64,000 bases of DNA. Source: Clostridia bacterium. GTDB lineage: Bacteria > Bacillota > Clostridia > Oscillospirales > CAG-272. Under the pieces are notes generated by a model. It made no database searches, was not told the DNA's origin, and saw nothing but the letters and a program-made list of their open reading frames with translations. How positions within the stretch are numbered: position 1 is the stretch's first letter; every line of letters starts with the position of its first letter. Positions 11,653 through 20,060 of the stretch are shown here, piece after piece. The position numbers and the translations under genes are program-made. The stretch is from NCBI GenBank assembly GCA_017462385.1, contig JAFTRE010000010.1:62001-126000 (forward strand), written 5' to 3'.

Positions 11653-12393
11653 ATGAAATATTCAAGAAATTTAAGAGTTCAATGGTATGATACCGACGCA
11701 AACAGAGTCGTCAGTGCCTCCCGCATGATGGTATACATGATGGAAACGGCAAATGTACAGTGTGAGGAATACGATTTCGGGCTGGACAAGCTGCGCGACG
11801 AGCGCGGCCTCGGCTTCGTTCTCGGAAGTATCCAGGCGAATTTCAAAAAGCCCCTGCACACCAATGACGAAATAACCGTGCGCACATGGTGTAAAGAAGC
11901 TCGCGGCTACAGCTTTTTGCGTTACTTTGAGATAGTTCGCGACGGTGAGGTGGTCGCAGAAGCGGCAAGCACCTGGGCATTGCTCGACATAAACAACCGC
12001 ACAATGGTTCGCGGGGATGAGAGCTTCGACGGCCACTTTCTCATAGACGAGCCGCTCGATGCCCAGCAGCTTCCCCGCCGCGCCCGCGCCACAAAAAAAG
12101 AGCTGACCGTCATCGGTCAGCGCCGCATCGTCTACTCGGACATCGACTACAATATGCACATGAACAACACTCATTACCCCGACATGATCTGCGACTTCCT
12201 GCCCGATATGATCGGCAAACGCATATCAAAAATGTCGCTGACCTACGCGCGAGAGGCTCCGCTCGGCGCATCTCTTACAGTTCTGCGCTCTGAGCCCTTA
12301 TCCTCCGACGGAACAGGTGAATTCGAGCTTCGCACGCTCGACAAGGACGGCAACACCTGCCTTGAAGCTATCGTTGAGGTAGAAAATATCTAA
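11653..12393 (+). CDS. acyl-ACP thioesterase
   Basis: 246 aa, the usual length of the bacterial FatA/FatB-like family, two tandem hotdog folds. The first begins LRVQWYDTDANRVVSASRMMVYM. The second carries the signature DYNMHMNNTHYPDM, matching the catalytic Asn-x-His region of plant thioesterases. It would release free fatty acids from acyl-ACP in the cytoplasm. AAAAGGAAAAA precedes the ATG. It has no promoter of its own that I can see and may be read through from the GDPD lipoprotein gene. Confidence 0.9.
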   Translation: MKYSRNLRVQWYDTDANRVVSASRMMVYMMETANVQCEEYDFGLDKLRDERGLGFVLGSIQANFKKPLHTNDEITVRTWCKEARGYSFLRYFEIVRDGEVVAEAASTWALLDINNRTMVRGDESFDGHFLIDEPLDAQQLPRRARATKKELTVIGQRRIVYSDIDYNMHMNNTHYPDMICDFLPDMIGKRISKMSLTYAREAPLGASLTVLRSEPLSSDGTGEFELRTLDKDGNTCLEAIVEVENI

Positions 12394-12397
12394 ACTG

Positions 12398-12430
12398 AAA
12401 ATATCCGCTGACATTGTCAGCGGATATTTT
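12398..12430. terminator. bidirectional terminator between convergent genes
   Basis: 15-bp stem AAAATATCCGCTGAC with its inverse around a 3-nt loop. T-runs arise on both strands, serving the thioesterase (plus) and the isomerase (minus). Confidence 0.9.
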
Positions 12431-12451
12431 TACTGCAGTATCACAAATAAA

Positions 12452-13345
12452 TTATTTGTTCTCTGCCTTGTATTTTTCGATCTTATCGCACAGGAAGGTT
12501 CCCACCTGATTCATAAATCCGACAGCCATAGGCAACATATCAACGGGGAATTTCTTGAGGAAATTGTCTGCCTCATATGTAAACTCGCCGTCGTAATCGA
12601 TGTCGGCAAGCGCGCGGCAGATCTCGTCCCAGTTGAGCAAGCCCTGACCGGGGATGAGGTGCTGGTCCGCAGTATAATCGTTATCATGAACGTGCAAGGC
12701 GTGCAGATACTTATGTCCCAGCTGTCTGATGCAGTCCTGCGGCTCCAAACCGACAAGCGAGGTGTGACCGATATCGAGGCAAGCAACAAAGTGCTCTGTT
12801 CCACCCAGCGTGTCGATGTAGCGGATGAGCTCCTCCATGCGGGAGCAGGTGTCGTGACAGATGCGCTTTGTTTTTTGCTCACGTTGCCACATGTTTTCAA
12901 TAGCAATCTTGTATCCGTACTTCTCACAGAACGGGATCAGGCTGCTGTAATACCGCATATTGATATCGAATATCTCCTCCTCATGGCCGAGGTACGGCAT
13001 ATGGTGGATAGGATGCACAACAACACATTTGACTCCCATGATACCGCAAATATCCAGCGCGCGGTGCTGAACGTCCTTGATACGGTTTTCCCACTCACCC
13101 TCTTTTGCCCAATCAAAGGTAAAAGGAATATGGCTCTGATTGTAGACCAGCCCCAGCTCATCCGAATGCGCCTTCAGCTTGTAGGTATATTCCTGCCAAT
13201 CGGGCTCATTAAAGGGGCTCGCGGGACGGGACATGTGAAACATAGACAGGTCGAGGTATTTATATCCCCCATCCTTGAGCATCTGGGCAGCCTTCAAATC
13301 TCCGAATTTATCGCGAAGAACTGCGGTTTGAGTAGACAATATCAT
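12452..13345 (-). CDS. sugar phosphate isomerase/epimerase-like TIM barrel
   Basis: 297 aa of the AP-endonuclease-2/xylose-isomerase-like barrel family. Metal-ligand positions expected of the family are visible: VVHPIHH, AIENMW (Glu near residue 150), CLDIGHTS, HALHVHDND and FTYEADNF (Glu near the C-terminus). The substrate is unknown; many relatives isomerise or dehydrate sugars. It lies downstream of a kinase-like gene and a sulfatase, and the second TIM-barrel gene of this type (34451-35299) also adjoins a sulfatase, suggesting a role in sugar breakdown. It has its own promoter, so it is not strictly in the sulfatase operon. Confidence 0.85.
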   Translation of the reverse strand: MILSTQTAVLRDKFGDLKAAQMLKDGGYKYLDLSMFHMSRPASPFNEPDWQEYTYKLKAHSDELGLVYNQSHIPFTFDWAKEGEWENRIKDVQHRALDICGIMGVKCVVVHPIHHMPYLGHEEEIFDINMRYYSSLIPFCEKYGYKIAIENMWQREQKTKRICHDTCSRMEELIRYIDTLGGTEHFVACLDIGHTSLVGLEPQDCIRQLGHKYLHALHVHDNDYTADQHLIPGQGLLNWDEICRALADIDYDGEFTYEADNFLKKFPVDMLPMAVGFMNQVGTFLCDKIEKYKAENK

Positions 13346-13424
13346 GATCGAAACCTCCGATTTTTGTGCCGCATAGCAAATAAAATATCAATGCTACCAA
13401 TGCAAAACACATAATTTTGGTTAA

Positions 13425-13453
13425 ATTATAGCAAACAATTTTTGCCTTGTCAA
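13425..13453 (-). promoter_or_regulatory. sigma-A promoter of the TIM-barrel isomerase
   Basis: Minus-strand TTGACA (13453-13448) and TATAAT (13430-13425), 17-bp spacer, about 80 bp before the ATG. Confidence 0.9.
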
Positions 13454-13484
13454 TAGCTTTGAAAAAATCCGACGCGGAGAATAA

Positions 13485-14549
13485 TTACAACTCGCCTATG
13501 ACAGCGTCCGCACGCTGCTTTATGCCAAAATACTCGATGTAACGCTCCTCCATAGGTATCCAGCGATCGCGGAACATTTTCGCCATGCGCTCGCCATCAC
13601 GTGCGATTATTCGACGCATTTGCTCGTCGGGTGCGACGTCGGAAAAAACGCGCAGATCGGCGTAGTTTCCGAATACAGGATGGTGACTGTATGCCCCCTC
13701 GACGATGCGCCACTCTCCGGCGTCCACCTTTCGCTCAGCTCCCATCTTCATGCGCGAGCAATCAAAAATGTCGTATGAAAACGCAGTCTTTTCATGCAAA
13801 TGCGGCAAGACTTGCTCTGCAAAGCGCTCGTAATGCACATTGCCGCCCGGCTCTGACAAACGCTCTGCCGTTCTCAACTCGGGCGGTAAAAAGAAATCGT
13901 CCATATGTATAACTCCCGCGCCAAGTATGGGCGCGAGAAGTGCCGCCGCGGTAGACTTGCCCGACGCGGCGCGTCCGTCAACAGCTATCACCTTAACCCC
14001 CTCGCCCGCCGCAAGCGGCGCGGCGGCACAAAGTATGGGCAATATATTCAAAAATTCACTTTTTACAATGCGATACGCGGGGCGCTCGCACTTGCGGTAG
14101 CGCTCGCTGTGATGGACGGCGCCACCGCCGCTCTCAAGGTAGCTGTCAACATACGCCCGCCAGTCGTCAAATGAAAAAGCACAACCCGTGCTCTCGAGCA
14201 CGCTCGGCACGGCATCAAGATATCGTGCGAACAGCGCCTCGCCGCCCTCTCGCGGCGTTGCCGACTGCAAAAACATATTAAACAGCCACTCGCGCGGAAG
14301 TCCCCTGCTCTTCCACCCCGCCAAATTGATACGGCAGACGTCCTCGGACAAAAGCTCATACGGCTCGCCCGACGCAGGCTTGACCGCGTCATATTCGGCA
14401 TCAAAATACGCTCTTGCCGCATGCACGTCCGCCAGCAAATGCTCCGCGCCGAACGCCGCTTGATAGCACAGCTTAACTATGTCCTGCGGGAGAGCGGACG
14501 GGTGACGGCGCAGCTGATCGCACAGCAGCTCAAAAAATTTATCTGTCAT
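13485..14549 (-). CDS. two-domain protein with C-terminal uridine-kinase-like domain
   Basis: 354 aa from the ATG at 14549, 20 bp after the sulfatase stop. An in-frame ATG at 14591 would overlap the sulfatase and has no ribosome binding site. The N-terminal ~170 residues (DKFFELLCDQLRRHPS..QDIVKLCYQAAFGAEHLL) form an unrecognised helical domain. The C-terminal half is a P-loop kinase of the uridine kinase/phosphoribulokinase class: Walker A DGRAASGKSTA, HMDDFFLPPE and VEGAYSHHP. It probably phosphorylates a nucleoside, sugar or similar small molecule; the substrate is not deducible. Confidence 0.75.
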   Translation of the reverse strand: MTDKFFELLCDQLRRHPSALPQDIVKLCYQAAFGAEHLLADVHAARAYFDAEYDAVKPASGEPYELLSEDVCRINLAGWKSRGLPREWLFNMFLQSATPREGGEALFARYLDAVPSVLESTGCAFSFDDWRAYVDSYLESGGGAVHHSERYRKCERPAYRIVKSEFLNILPILCAAAPLAAGEGVKVIAVDGRAASGKSTAAALLAPILGAGVIHMDDFFLPPELRTAERLSEPGGNVHYERFAEQVLPHLHEKTAFSYDIFDCSRMKMGAERKVDAGEWRIVEGAYSHHPVFGNYADLRVFSDVAPDEQMRRIIARDGERMAKMFRDRWIPMEERYIEYFGIKQRADAVIGEL

Positions 14550-14569
14550 ATTTATTTCAGACCCGGTCG

Positions 14570-16057
14570 TTATTTCTTGGCCTTTCCCCATTCGCGGGTC
14601 TGATTGAGCATTGAGGGTCCTTTGGGTTGATCAACTCCGTGCAATGCCGCCTCATCATAGCGCCGCCATTGCTCCCAGAACTGCCGTCCGTAAATGTGCT
14701 TTTCTTCCTCCCACTCGTCGCGGTATTCCTGCATGCGCGCACGCAGTCGGGCGGTGATATGCTCATATCCCACGCAATCAAACATATTATTCATCTCATA
14801 CGGGTCATTTTGCAGATCAAAAAGCTGTGTCAGCTTGAGATCCTCGGTTCTGTACTCGATAAGCTTGTAGCGTCCGTCCGCAACGCCGCGGATGCGCGCC
14901 TGAAAAGCATAATAAATATCGGGACGGGTTACATATGTATCATCCGCAAACATACGCGCAAAGCTCTTGCCCTCAACGCCCGCGGGAATGTCTATGCCGC
15001 AAAGCTCGCACAGCGTCGGATAAATGTCCAGCAGATATACATACTGATCCAACCACTTATTTTGCGGTATACCGGGGCCTGCCATAACGAGCGGCAGGCG
15101 GGTACTGTGCTCATAAACGCTCTGCTTACCCATCAGCCCGTGCTGACCGATGGCAAGACCGTTATCGCCGCAGAACACCACCACGGTGTCCTCTGTCATG
15201 CCGCGCTTGTCAAGCGCCGCCAAAATGTCGCCGATGCGCTCGTCGAGGTGACTTATCATAGCGTAATAATCGGCGATATGCCGTTTTACGTCGTCGGGGC
15301 GGCGCGGGTAACCCGCCGTAACCTCGTCGCGCCCCTTCGTCCAGCCATAACTGAACTCGGGCATCTCGCGGAAGTTGGGGGGCAGTGTTATTTTTTCAGG
15401 ATCGTACATATTGCGGAACTTTTCGGGCATGGTGCGCGGGTCATGAGGTGCGAGATACGACAGGTACATCATAAAGGGCTGTTCGCCGTCGTAATTTTCG
15501 ATAAAGCGCACCGCATCGTCCGAAAATAGCTCGGTAGAATGCACGCCTGCGTGTATTCTGTCTGCAAGCACCTTGACGGGTGTCATATTAGCCGAAAAAT
15601 TGGGGACAAAACAGATCTCGTTATCGTAACGGCCGTTCTCGCGGAAGTTGCAGACAGGCACATTCCAATGATCCCACATACCGCCGAAGAAAATGTCATC
15701 TCCGCTCGAAAAGCTGCGAGCGTAGCTGTCGGTTCCGTTATGCCACTTGCCGATACCGTGCGTATGATAGCCCGCTGAGCGGAACGCCTGACCCATAGTC
15801 ACGCAGTCATCGGGCAGATCCTTGCCATTATCATCAAAGCGGAACAGAGTTTTACCGCTGTTTATCATTGCGCGGCTGGGCATGCAGACAGCGCTCGCAG
15901 TCCCGCCCGGGATATGAGCATTCATAAATGACGTACCGCGCTCAACAAGGCGGTCGAGATTGGGCGTGATGATCTCGTCATTTCCCAGAGCGCGGACAGT
16001 GCCGTAGCGCTGATCGTCGGTAAGAATAAAAACCACATTTGGTCTTTTTGAAGCCAT
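14570..16057 (-). CDS. sulfatase (formylglycine type)
   Basis: 495 aa from the ATG at 16057, preceded by GAGAGGT; the longer in-frame extension overlaps the MazG-like pseudogene and is not credible. Alkaline-phosphatase-superfamily sulfatase: metal site ILTDDQ at the N-terminus, the formylglycine motif CMPSR (Cys about 58, Cys type needing an anaerobic sulfatase maturase), GKWHNGT, and a second metal site FCGDNG near residue 310. No signal peptide is seen, implying a cytoplasmic sulfate-ester substrate. No maturase gene lies in this window. Likely cotranscribed with the kinase-like gene downstream. Confidence 0.9.
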   Translation of the reverse strand: MASKRPNVVFILTDDQRYGTVRALGNDEIITPNLDRLVERGTSFMNAHIPGGTASAVCMPSRAMINSGKTLFRFDDNGKDLPDDCVTMGQAFRSAGYHTHGIGKWHNGTDSYARSFSSGDDIFFGGMWDHWNVPVCNFRENGRYDNEICFVPNFSANMTPVKVLADRIHAGVHSTELFSDDAVRFIENYDGEQPFMMYLSYLAPHDPRTMPEKFRNMYDPEKITLPPNFREMPEFSYGWTKGRDEVTAGYPRRPDDVKRHIADYYAMISHLDERIGDILAALDKRGMTEDTVVVFCGDNGLAIGQHGLMGKQSVYEHSTRLPLVMAGPGIPQNKWLDQYVYLLDIYPTLCELCGIDIPAGVEGKSFARMFADDTYVTRPDIYYAFQARIRGVADGRYKLIEYRTEDLKLTQLFDLQNDPYEMNNMFDCVGYEHITARLRARMQEYRDEWEEEKHIYGRQFWEQWRRYDEAALHGVDQPKGPSMLNQTREWGKAKK

Positions 16058-16094
16058 TTTATACCTCTCAATGCTCTGCCGAGTTACCATCGGC

Positions 16095-16409
16095 TCATAT
16101 TCTGTTGTATTTTTCAATATATATACCGGCAAATTCCTCGGGCGTAATGTTGTAGCATATGAGAACGTCGTTGAAATACATCATAACGTCGCACATTTCC
16201 TCAATGAAATGCCGCCTTGTCTCGCCGTCCTCAAGTATGGCGCCGTTGCCGTTTTTCTTGATGACGTCACTTGCCTCGCCCAGCTCGCCGTGCAGCCATA
16301 AAAGCTTTTATATTGCCATTTCGGGAGAAAGACCGCCCCATTTTTCAAAATATTTCTCCTGCAGCGTCTTTTGCATACGTTGCATATCCTCAAAAGACAA
16401 CTCTGCCAT
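16095..16409 (-). pseudogene. MazG-like nucleotide pyrophosphohydrolase, in-frame TAA
   Basis: Read on the minus strand from the ATG at 16409, codons 1-33 (MAELSFEDMQRMQKTLQEKY...) end at a TAA at 16310-16308. The same frame then continues with KLLWLHGELGEASDVIKKNG and IEEMCDVMMYFNDVL to a TGA at 16097-16095. The E-x-x-E ... E-x-x-D pattern (GELGEASD, EEMCDVM) is the MazG/dUTPase-like metal-binding signature. One base change (for example GAA to TAA) would restore a 104-residue protein, close to the usual length. It sits between the LamG-phosphatase gene and the sulfatase, 10 bp after the former. Confidence 0.8.
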
Positions 16410-16419
16410 TGCTTTTCTC

Positions 16420-18291
16420 TTACTTTCTGCGGCGTTTTCTTGCGCAAACGGCAACACCTACAGACATCACCGCCGGCAAAGCAAGCAGAATACTGCCTCC
16501 GCAACCGCCCTCGGCGGGAGCAGCGGTGGTCTCGGGTGCCTCGGTAACCTCGGGCAAGGTCGTCAGAACGGGAGCATCCGTCACCACAGGCGCTTCAGTC
16601 TCGGGCTCGGGCACGCCGAAATCAAGACTGATATTTATGTTTGACTCTCGGAAATACTTTTTCAGCACGGTGGAATAGCACTCAACGCGGGCGTGGTTAC
16701 CATCCGCGGTAAAGTACATCATAGCCACAAAGCCTTGGCCCTTCATAGTGTTGTCAGTAACTTGTGTGTCCAGCAGCATCTGATAGACCGTGTTGCCGTT
16801 GTCGCCCTCGGCGGGCGCGCAGATAAGGTCGTCCTGACCGATATGACCGCTGACAACAAGGTCAATGTTTTCATGCTTGCGGAGCAGCTTTTCCCACATA
16901 TCGTCGCCGTCATTCCACTTTTTGCTGTAGGACGAGGGAGTTGCGTAGTCGTTGGCATCAAGCGTGGTGGCATCGGCATTGAAATAGCCGTGAGTTGCAA
17001 TTATCGCGCGGTGGTCGGGGTACTTATCAAGTATCTCACCCGCCCAGGCAAGTATATCATCGGTAGCGCCGAAGTCCAGGTTCAGAATAATATAATCAAC
17101 CTCGCCAACGCTGAACAAAAGATACGTGTTTTTAACCGTTTTTTCGTCCATAAAGCCGCCGTTTTTGGCAACGTGATCGTAATAATACGTTCCCTTTCCG
17201 TAGGTGGCGTCAAATAGCTCGGCGTAGTTATTGTATGTAATATCATGGTTGCCGCGTATCAACGAATAGGGCAGCTTGCCATCGATGCGGTCTGTCTGCT
17301 TTTTGATGGTCGCCCACTCTTCCGCCGTGTTGCGGTTGGTTATGTCGCCAAGACCTATTACATACTTAATATTTTTGCTCTCGGCGCTGTCAAGCAGAAA
17401 ATCGTATATAGCGGCAAGACTTTCGGGATAGTTTTGAGTCGAATACTGAATATCGGGCAAAAACGCGATGGAATATGTATATTCATACGGGTCGGCATCG
17501 CGTATGGCCTGCATCTCGGACTCATCCAGCCACATAGAGTAATACTTCATATCGTAGCCGTTTTTACTTGAATCCGCAACATCCTTGTTCTGATCGTTGT
17601 CCGAAAGCTCATAGTAAAGCAACAGCTCACCGTCCGAGGTGTCGGGGCCCTTTTCATAGTCTGCCTTTATCTCCTCGGCAGAGCGTACATCGGAATACGC
17701 CCACACGTCGCCAAGCGAGCCCTTGAAGGCCTGCGTGTTCAGCGTTCGGGTGTCGCCGCCAAGACACAAAGTGTTATCCACGGTCTCGGGATTTGCCGCA
17801 TACCATTGGGAGGTTTTTGTAGACTGCTTCAGCACGCCGTTGATATAGCACAGTATCTGCTGATTGTCTGTACCCGTGCCGTAAACGATGGCAACGTGCG
17901 TCCACACATCCGGCTTTATCATAGCCTTGGGAAACAGAAAATCCTTCATCTCGCCGCTAAGGTCGGACAAAACAAGGCGTGGAATGCCGCCTTGTTGTAT
18001 TTCAAAATTAATGAAGTCATCCTTTTTGAAGCCGACGTAATTGGCAAGTATGGCGCCTACACGTGAGGAATGAACGGCCTTGGGAATATACACCCACGCC
18101 TCAAGCGTTATGGGCATTTTTTCAAGTCTTTTTTCGGCAACATAGTAGCCCGTGGGCTGCTTTACACCGCCGACGGTAGTTATTTCAAATTCAATTCCGG
18201 TGCGAGAATTCGTATCGACTGCGGAAACCGCAACAGCCAATGCAGACACCGCCATTAAAGTCACCAAAACAAACGCAATAAGCTTTTTCAT
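16420..18291 (-). CDS. surface LamG/calcineurin-like phosphoesterase
   Basis: 623 aa. Signal peptide (MKKLIAFVLVTLMAVSALAVAVSA). Residues about 35-235 are a LamG/concanavalin-like lectin domain (LEAWVYIPKAV, WTHVAIVYG, FKGSLGDVWAYSDVRSAEEI). Residues about 265-520 are a metallophosphoesterase: FLPDIQY, GLGDITNR, RGNHDIT, ATHGYF and VSGHIG supply the usual metal ligands. A Glu/Pro/Thr-rich linker and a C-terminal GGCGGS-hydrophobic-KRRRK segment suggest cell-wall or membrane anchoring. Expected to act outside the cell on a phosphoester bound near a glycan. GGGAGGA ribosome binding site. A decayed relative lies at 21016-21280. Confidence 0.88.
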   Translation of the reverse strand: MKKLIAFVLVTLMAVSALAVAVSAVDTNSRTGIEFEITTVGGVKQPTGYYVAEKRLEKMPITLEAWVYIPKAVHSSRVGAILANYVGFKKDDFINFEIQQGGIPRLVLSDLSGEMKDFLFPKAMIKPDVWTHVAIVYGTGTDNQQILCYINGVLKQSTKTSQWYAANPETVDNTLCLGGDTRTLNTQAFKGSLGDVWAYSDVRSAEEIKADYEKGPDTSDGELLLYYELSDNDQNKDVADSSKNGYDMKYYSMWLDESEMQAIRDADPYEYTYSIAFLPDIQYSTQNYPESLAAIYDFLLDSAESKNIKYVIGLGDITNRNTAEEWATIKKQTDRIDGKLPYSLIRGNHDITYNNYAELFDATYGKGTYYYDHVAKNGGFMDEKTVKNTYLLFSVGEVDYIILNLDFGATDDILAWAGEILDKYPDHRAIIATHGYFNADATTLDANDYATPSSYSKKWNDGDDMWEKLLRKHENIDLVVSGHIGQDDLICAPAEGDNGNTVYQMLLDTQVTDNTMKGQGFVAMMYFTADGNHARVECYSTVLKKYFRESNINISLDFGVPEPETEAPVVTDAPVLTTLPEVTEAPETTAAPAEGGCGGSILLALPAVMSVGVAVCARKRRRK

Positions 18292-18332
18292 AACAGTCCT
18301 CCCTTTTATCCGGAAATTTATTACCTATTTTT

Positions 18333-18361
18333 ATTATAACATAAAAACCGCAGAGACGCAA
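18333..18361 (-). promoter_or_regulatory. possible promoter of the LamG/phosphoesterase gene
   Basis: Minus-strand TATAAT at 18338-18333 with TTGCGT 17 bp upstream; the weak -35 overlaps the terminator of the preceding gene. Confidence 0.5.
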
Positions 18362-18372
18362 TGTCTCTGCGG
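18342..18372 (-). terminator. terminator of the CPBP protease gene
   Basis: CCGCAGAGAC-GCAAT-GTCTCTGCGG hairpin; on the minus strand it is followed by TTTTTATG. It ends the MerR-CPBP operon. Confidence 0.85.
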
Positions 18373-18391
18373 AAATTTATGCGCTCTGCGC

Positions 18392-19150
18392 TCATATAAA
18401 GATAAACCAGATCAATTTGCTTATGATATGGAACAATGCGTGCCCTGCCATTGCATATACGATCCCATACTTACGATACAGCCAACCGAACACAAGCCCG
18501 AAGCCGCCGTTGAAAAGAAAGCAACGGAAAAGGATCAGCGGTGTCAGCTCACCAAAGGTGACGAGGGTGGCCGGCAGATGTCCTGCCGCAAAAGCCAAAG
18601 CCGCCACGACGTTTGCGATCACGAATACACTTGTAGGAATATTCTCTTTATCGTATTTCTTAAAGAACAGCTTCCATATAACAAGCGTGATCAGCGACAT
18701 AAAGAACAGCCGCATCATCACTTCCTCTATAATGCCGCCGTACAGAACGGATGCCATCACACCACTCACGGTCAAGCTTGCGGCATTGGCAGATTGAATA
18801 CCGTCGATCATACTGCCGAATACCCAATGATCAAGGCTGAATACGATGCCGCCTATAAGAGATATCACAAGCGTAATAATAAGGTTATTTTTCTCAAACT
18901 TAATGGGCTTCCACAGTCCGATCTTGTCTGCGAGGATATAACCGAAGAAGCCGCAAAATAATGCATAACCAACCGTCTGCACCGCACCCATGACTATCAA
19001 AACATCCGCACTTCCAAGCTCGGCAACGACTTCTGCAATAATTTCTTCGGAATAAGTATCTAACTGATAAAAGCCTACGAAAATTCCGGCAATAATTGCA
19101 ATGGGCAAAAGGCAAAGGACAAACAACAAAGGTTTCTTGAATTTAGCCAT
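18392..19150 (-). CDS. CPBP-family intramembrane metalloprotease
   Basis: 252 aa from the ATG at 19150 (GGAG seven bases upstream). About seven hydrophobic segments. CPBP/Abi signatures: GIIEEVMMRLFF (EExxxR), FAAGHLPAT and the C-terminal MAGHALFH, which supply the catalytic Glu and His residues. Family members cleave within membranes or give bacteriocin self-immunity; the substrate here is unknown. The ATG overlaps the stop of the upstream MerR gene by 8 bp, so the pair is translationally coupled and probably functionally linked. Confidence 0.85.
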   Translation of the reverse strand: MAKFKKPLLFVLCLLPIAIIAGIFVGFYQLDTYSEEIIAEVVAELGSADVLIVMGAVQTVGYALFCGFFGYILADKIGLWKPIKFEKNNLIITLVISLIGGIVFSLDHWVFGSMIDGIQSANAASLTVSGVMASVLYGGIIEEVMMRLFFMSLITLVIWKLFFKKYDKENIPTSVFVIANVVAALAFAAGHLPATLVTFGELTPLILFRCFLFNGGFGLVFGWLYRKYGIVYAMAGHALFHIISKLIWFIFI

Positions 19151-19880
19151 TGTTTGCTCCGTCCTTATCAGCATACACCTCAACGCAAAGTCCTTTGCGA
19201 CCACACTTGGGACAGGTCAGACGGCGCATTCTCGGTGTGTGGTATGCCCAAAACATTTCCTTGAACTTGGGTTTGAACACCTCGTGACATTCGGGGCAGA
19301 TATAGGCAACGTGCCTGAAATAATAGACCGAAACACCTATCCCCCACGGCACCGCAATACAAGCCCAGACAACCCCCAACCACCAAAGGTCGCCGGTAAT
19401 CCACAGGACAATGGCAGTCCATTGCAACGCGCTCACGGGAATGCCCGTCAGCACCATAAACCAACGCATTCTGTTCAGTTTGTTTTTTTGTTTCATAATG
19501 TGCGCTATATCACCGATAGATTCAACGGAGAAAGCTTCAAGCTCCTTCAACTCACGCTTGATGCCCTCGATCAGGGCAAGCTTCTTCTGTCGCTCGGAGA
19601 GTTCTTCGCGCAAGATCTGCTCCTGCTGTTCAAGCAAAATTGAAATGATACTTTCGGGCTTTTCCTCCGCAAACAATGCAGAAATACTGCCCAAAGGAAG
19701 TCCTGCTTCGCGCAGAAAACAGATGATGTGCATACGCTTCAGATCGTCCTCTGTGTAGAGCCTCCGACCGCCATCACTCAGCTCACTGGGTATGAGAATA
19801 CCTCGGTCGTCGTAATATTGCACCGTTCTTACCGATACGCCGCACAGCTTTGCGATTTCTCCCGTTGTGTATTTTGACAT
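19143..19880 (-). CDS. membrane-bound MerR-family regulator with zinc ribbon
   Basis: 245 aa. An N-terminal MerR helix-turn-helix (YTTGEIAKLCGVSVRTVQYYD) is followed by a long coiled coil to about residue 125, two hydrophobic segments (about 138-185) and a C-terminal zinc ribbon with two Cys pairs (CPECHE ... CPKCGR). The tail resembles the zinc-ribbon/transmembrane modules appended to some clostridial regulators. Being membrane-attached, it may sense an envelope or membrane state and control the coupled CPBP protease. AAGGAG ribosome binding site. Confidence 0.85.
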   Translation of the reverse strand: MSKYTTGEIAKLCGVSVRTVQYYDDRGILIPSELSDGGRRLYTEDDLKRMHIICFLREAGLPLGSISALFAEEKPESIISILLEQQEQILREELSERQKKLALIEGIKRELKELEAFSVESIGDIAHIMKQKNKLNRMRWFMVLTGIPVSALQWTAIVLWITGDLWWLGVVWACIAVPWGIGVSVYYFRHVAYICPECHEVFKPKFKEMFWAYHTPRMRRLTCPKCGRKGLCVEVYADKDGANNG

Positions 19881-19902
19881 AGCTTATCATCTCCTTGACG
19901 CT

Positions 19903-19933
19903 ATAATAGCATATAACGCCGCGTTGCGAGCAA
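19903..19933 (-). promoter_or_regulatory. candidate MerR-type promoter with 19-bp spacer
   Basis: Minus-strand TTGCTC (19933-19928) and TATTAT (19908-19903) are separated by 19 bp, the overlong spacing typical of MerR-activated promoters. It lies just ahead of the MerR gene, suggesting autoregulation. Confidence 0.45.
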
Positions 19934-20017
19934 CCCCTGCCGCCACGTGATTTTTCACATTTTTTCTCTACTGTCAGTAGAATTCGTACTTTTTGCCATC
20001 AAAACGGCTTTCAAATC

Positions 20018-20052
20018 AAAAATCGGCGTTGTGCCCTCTCGGGCACAACGCC
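20018..20052 (-). terminator. terminator of the SDR gene
   Basis: 12-bp stem GGCGTTGTGCCC with inverse and TCTC loop (20025-20052); minus-strand downstream sequence is GATTTTTGATTTG. Confidence 0.9.
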
Positions 20053-20060
20053 ATAGCTCA

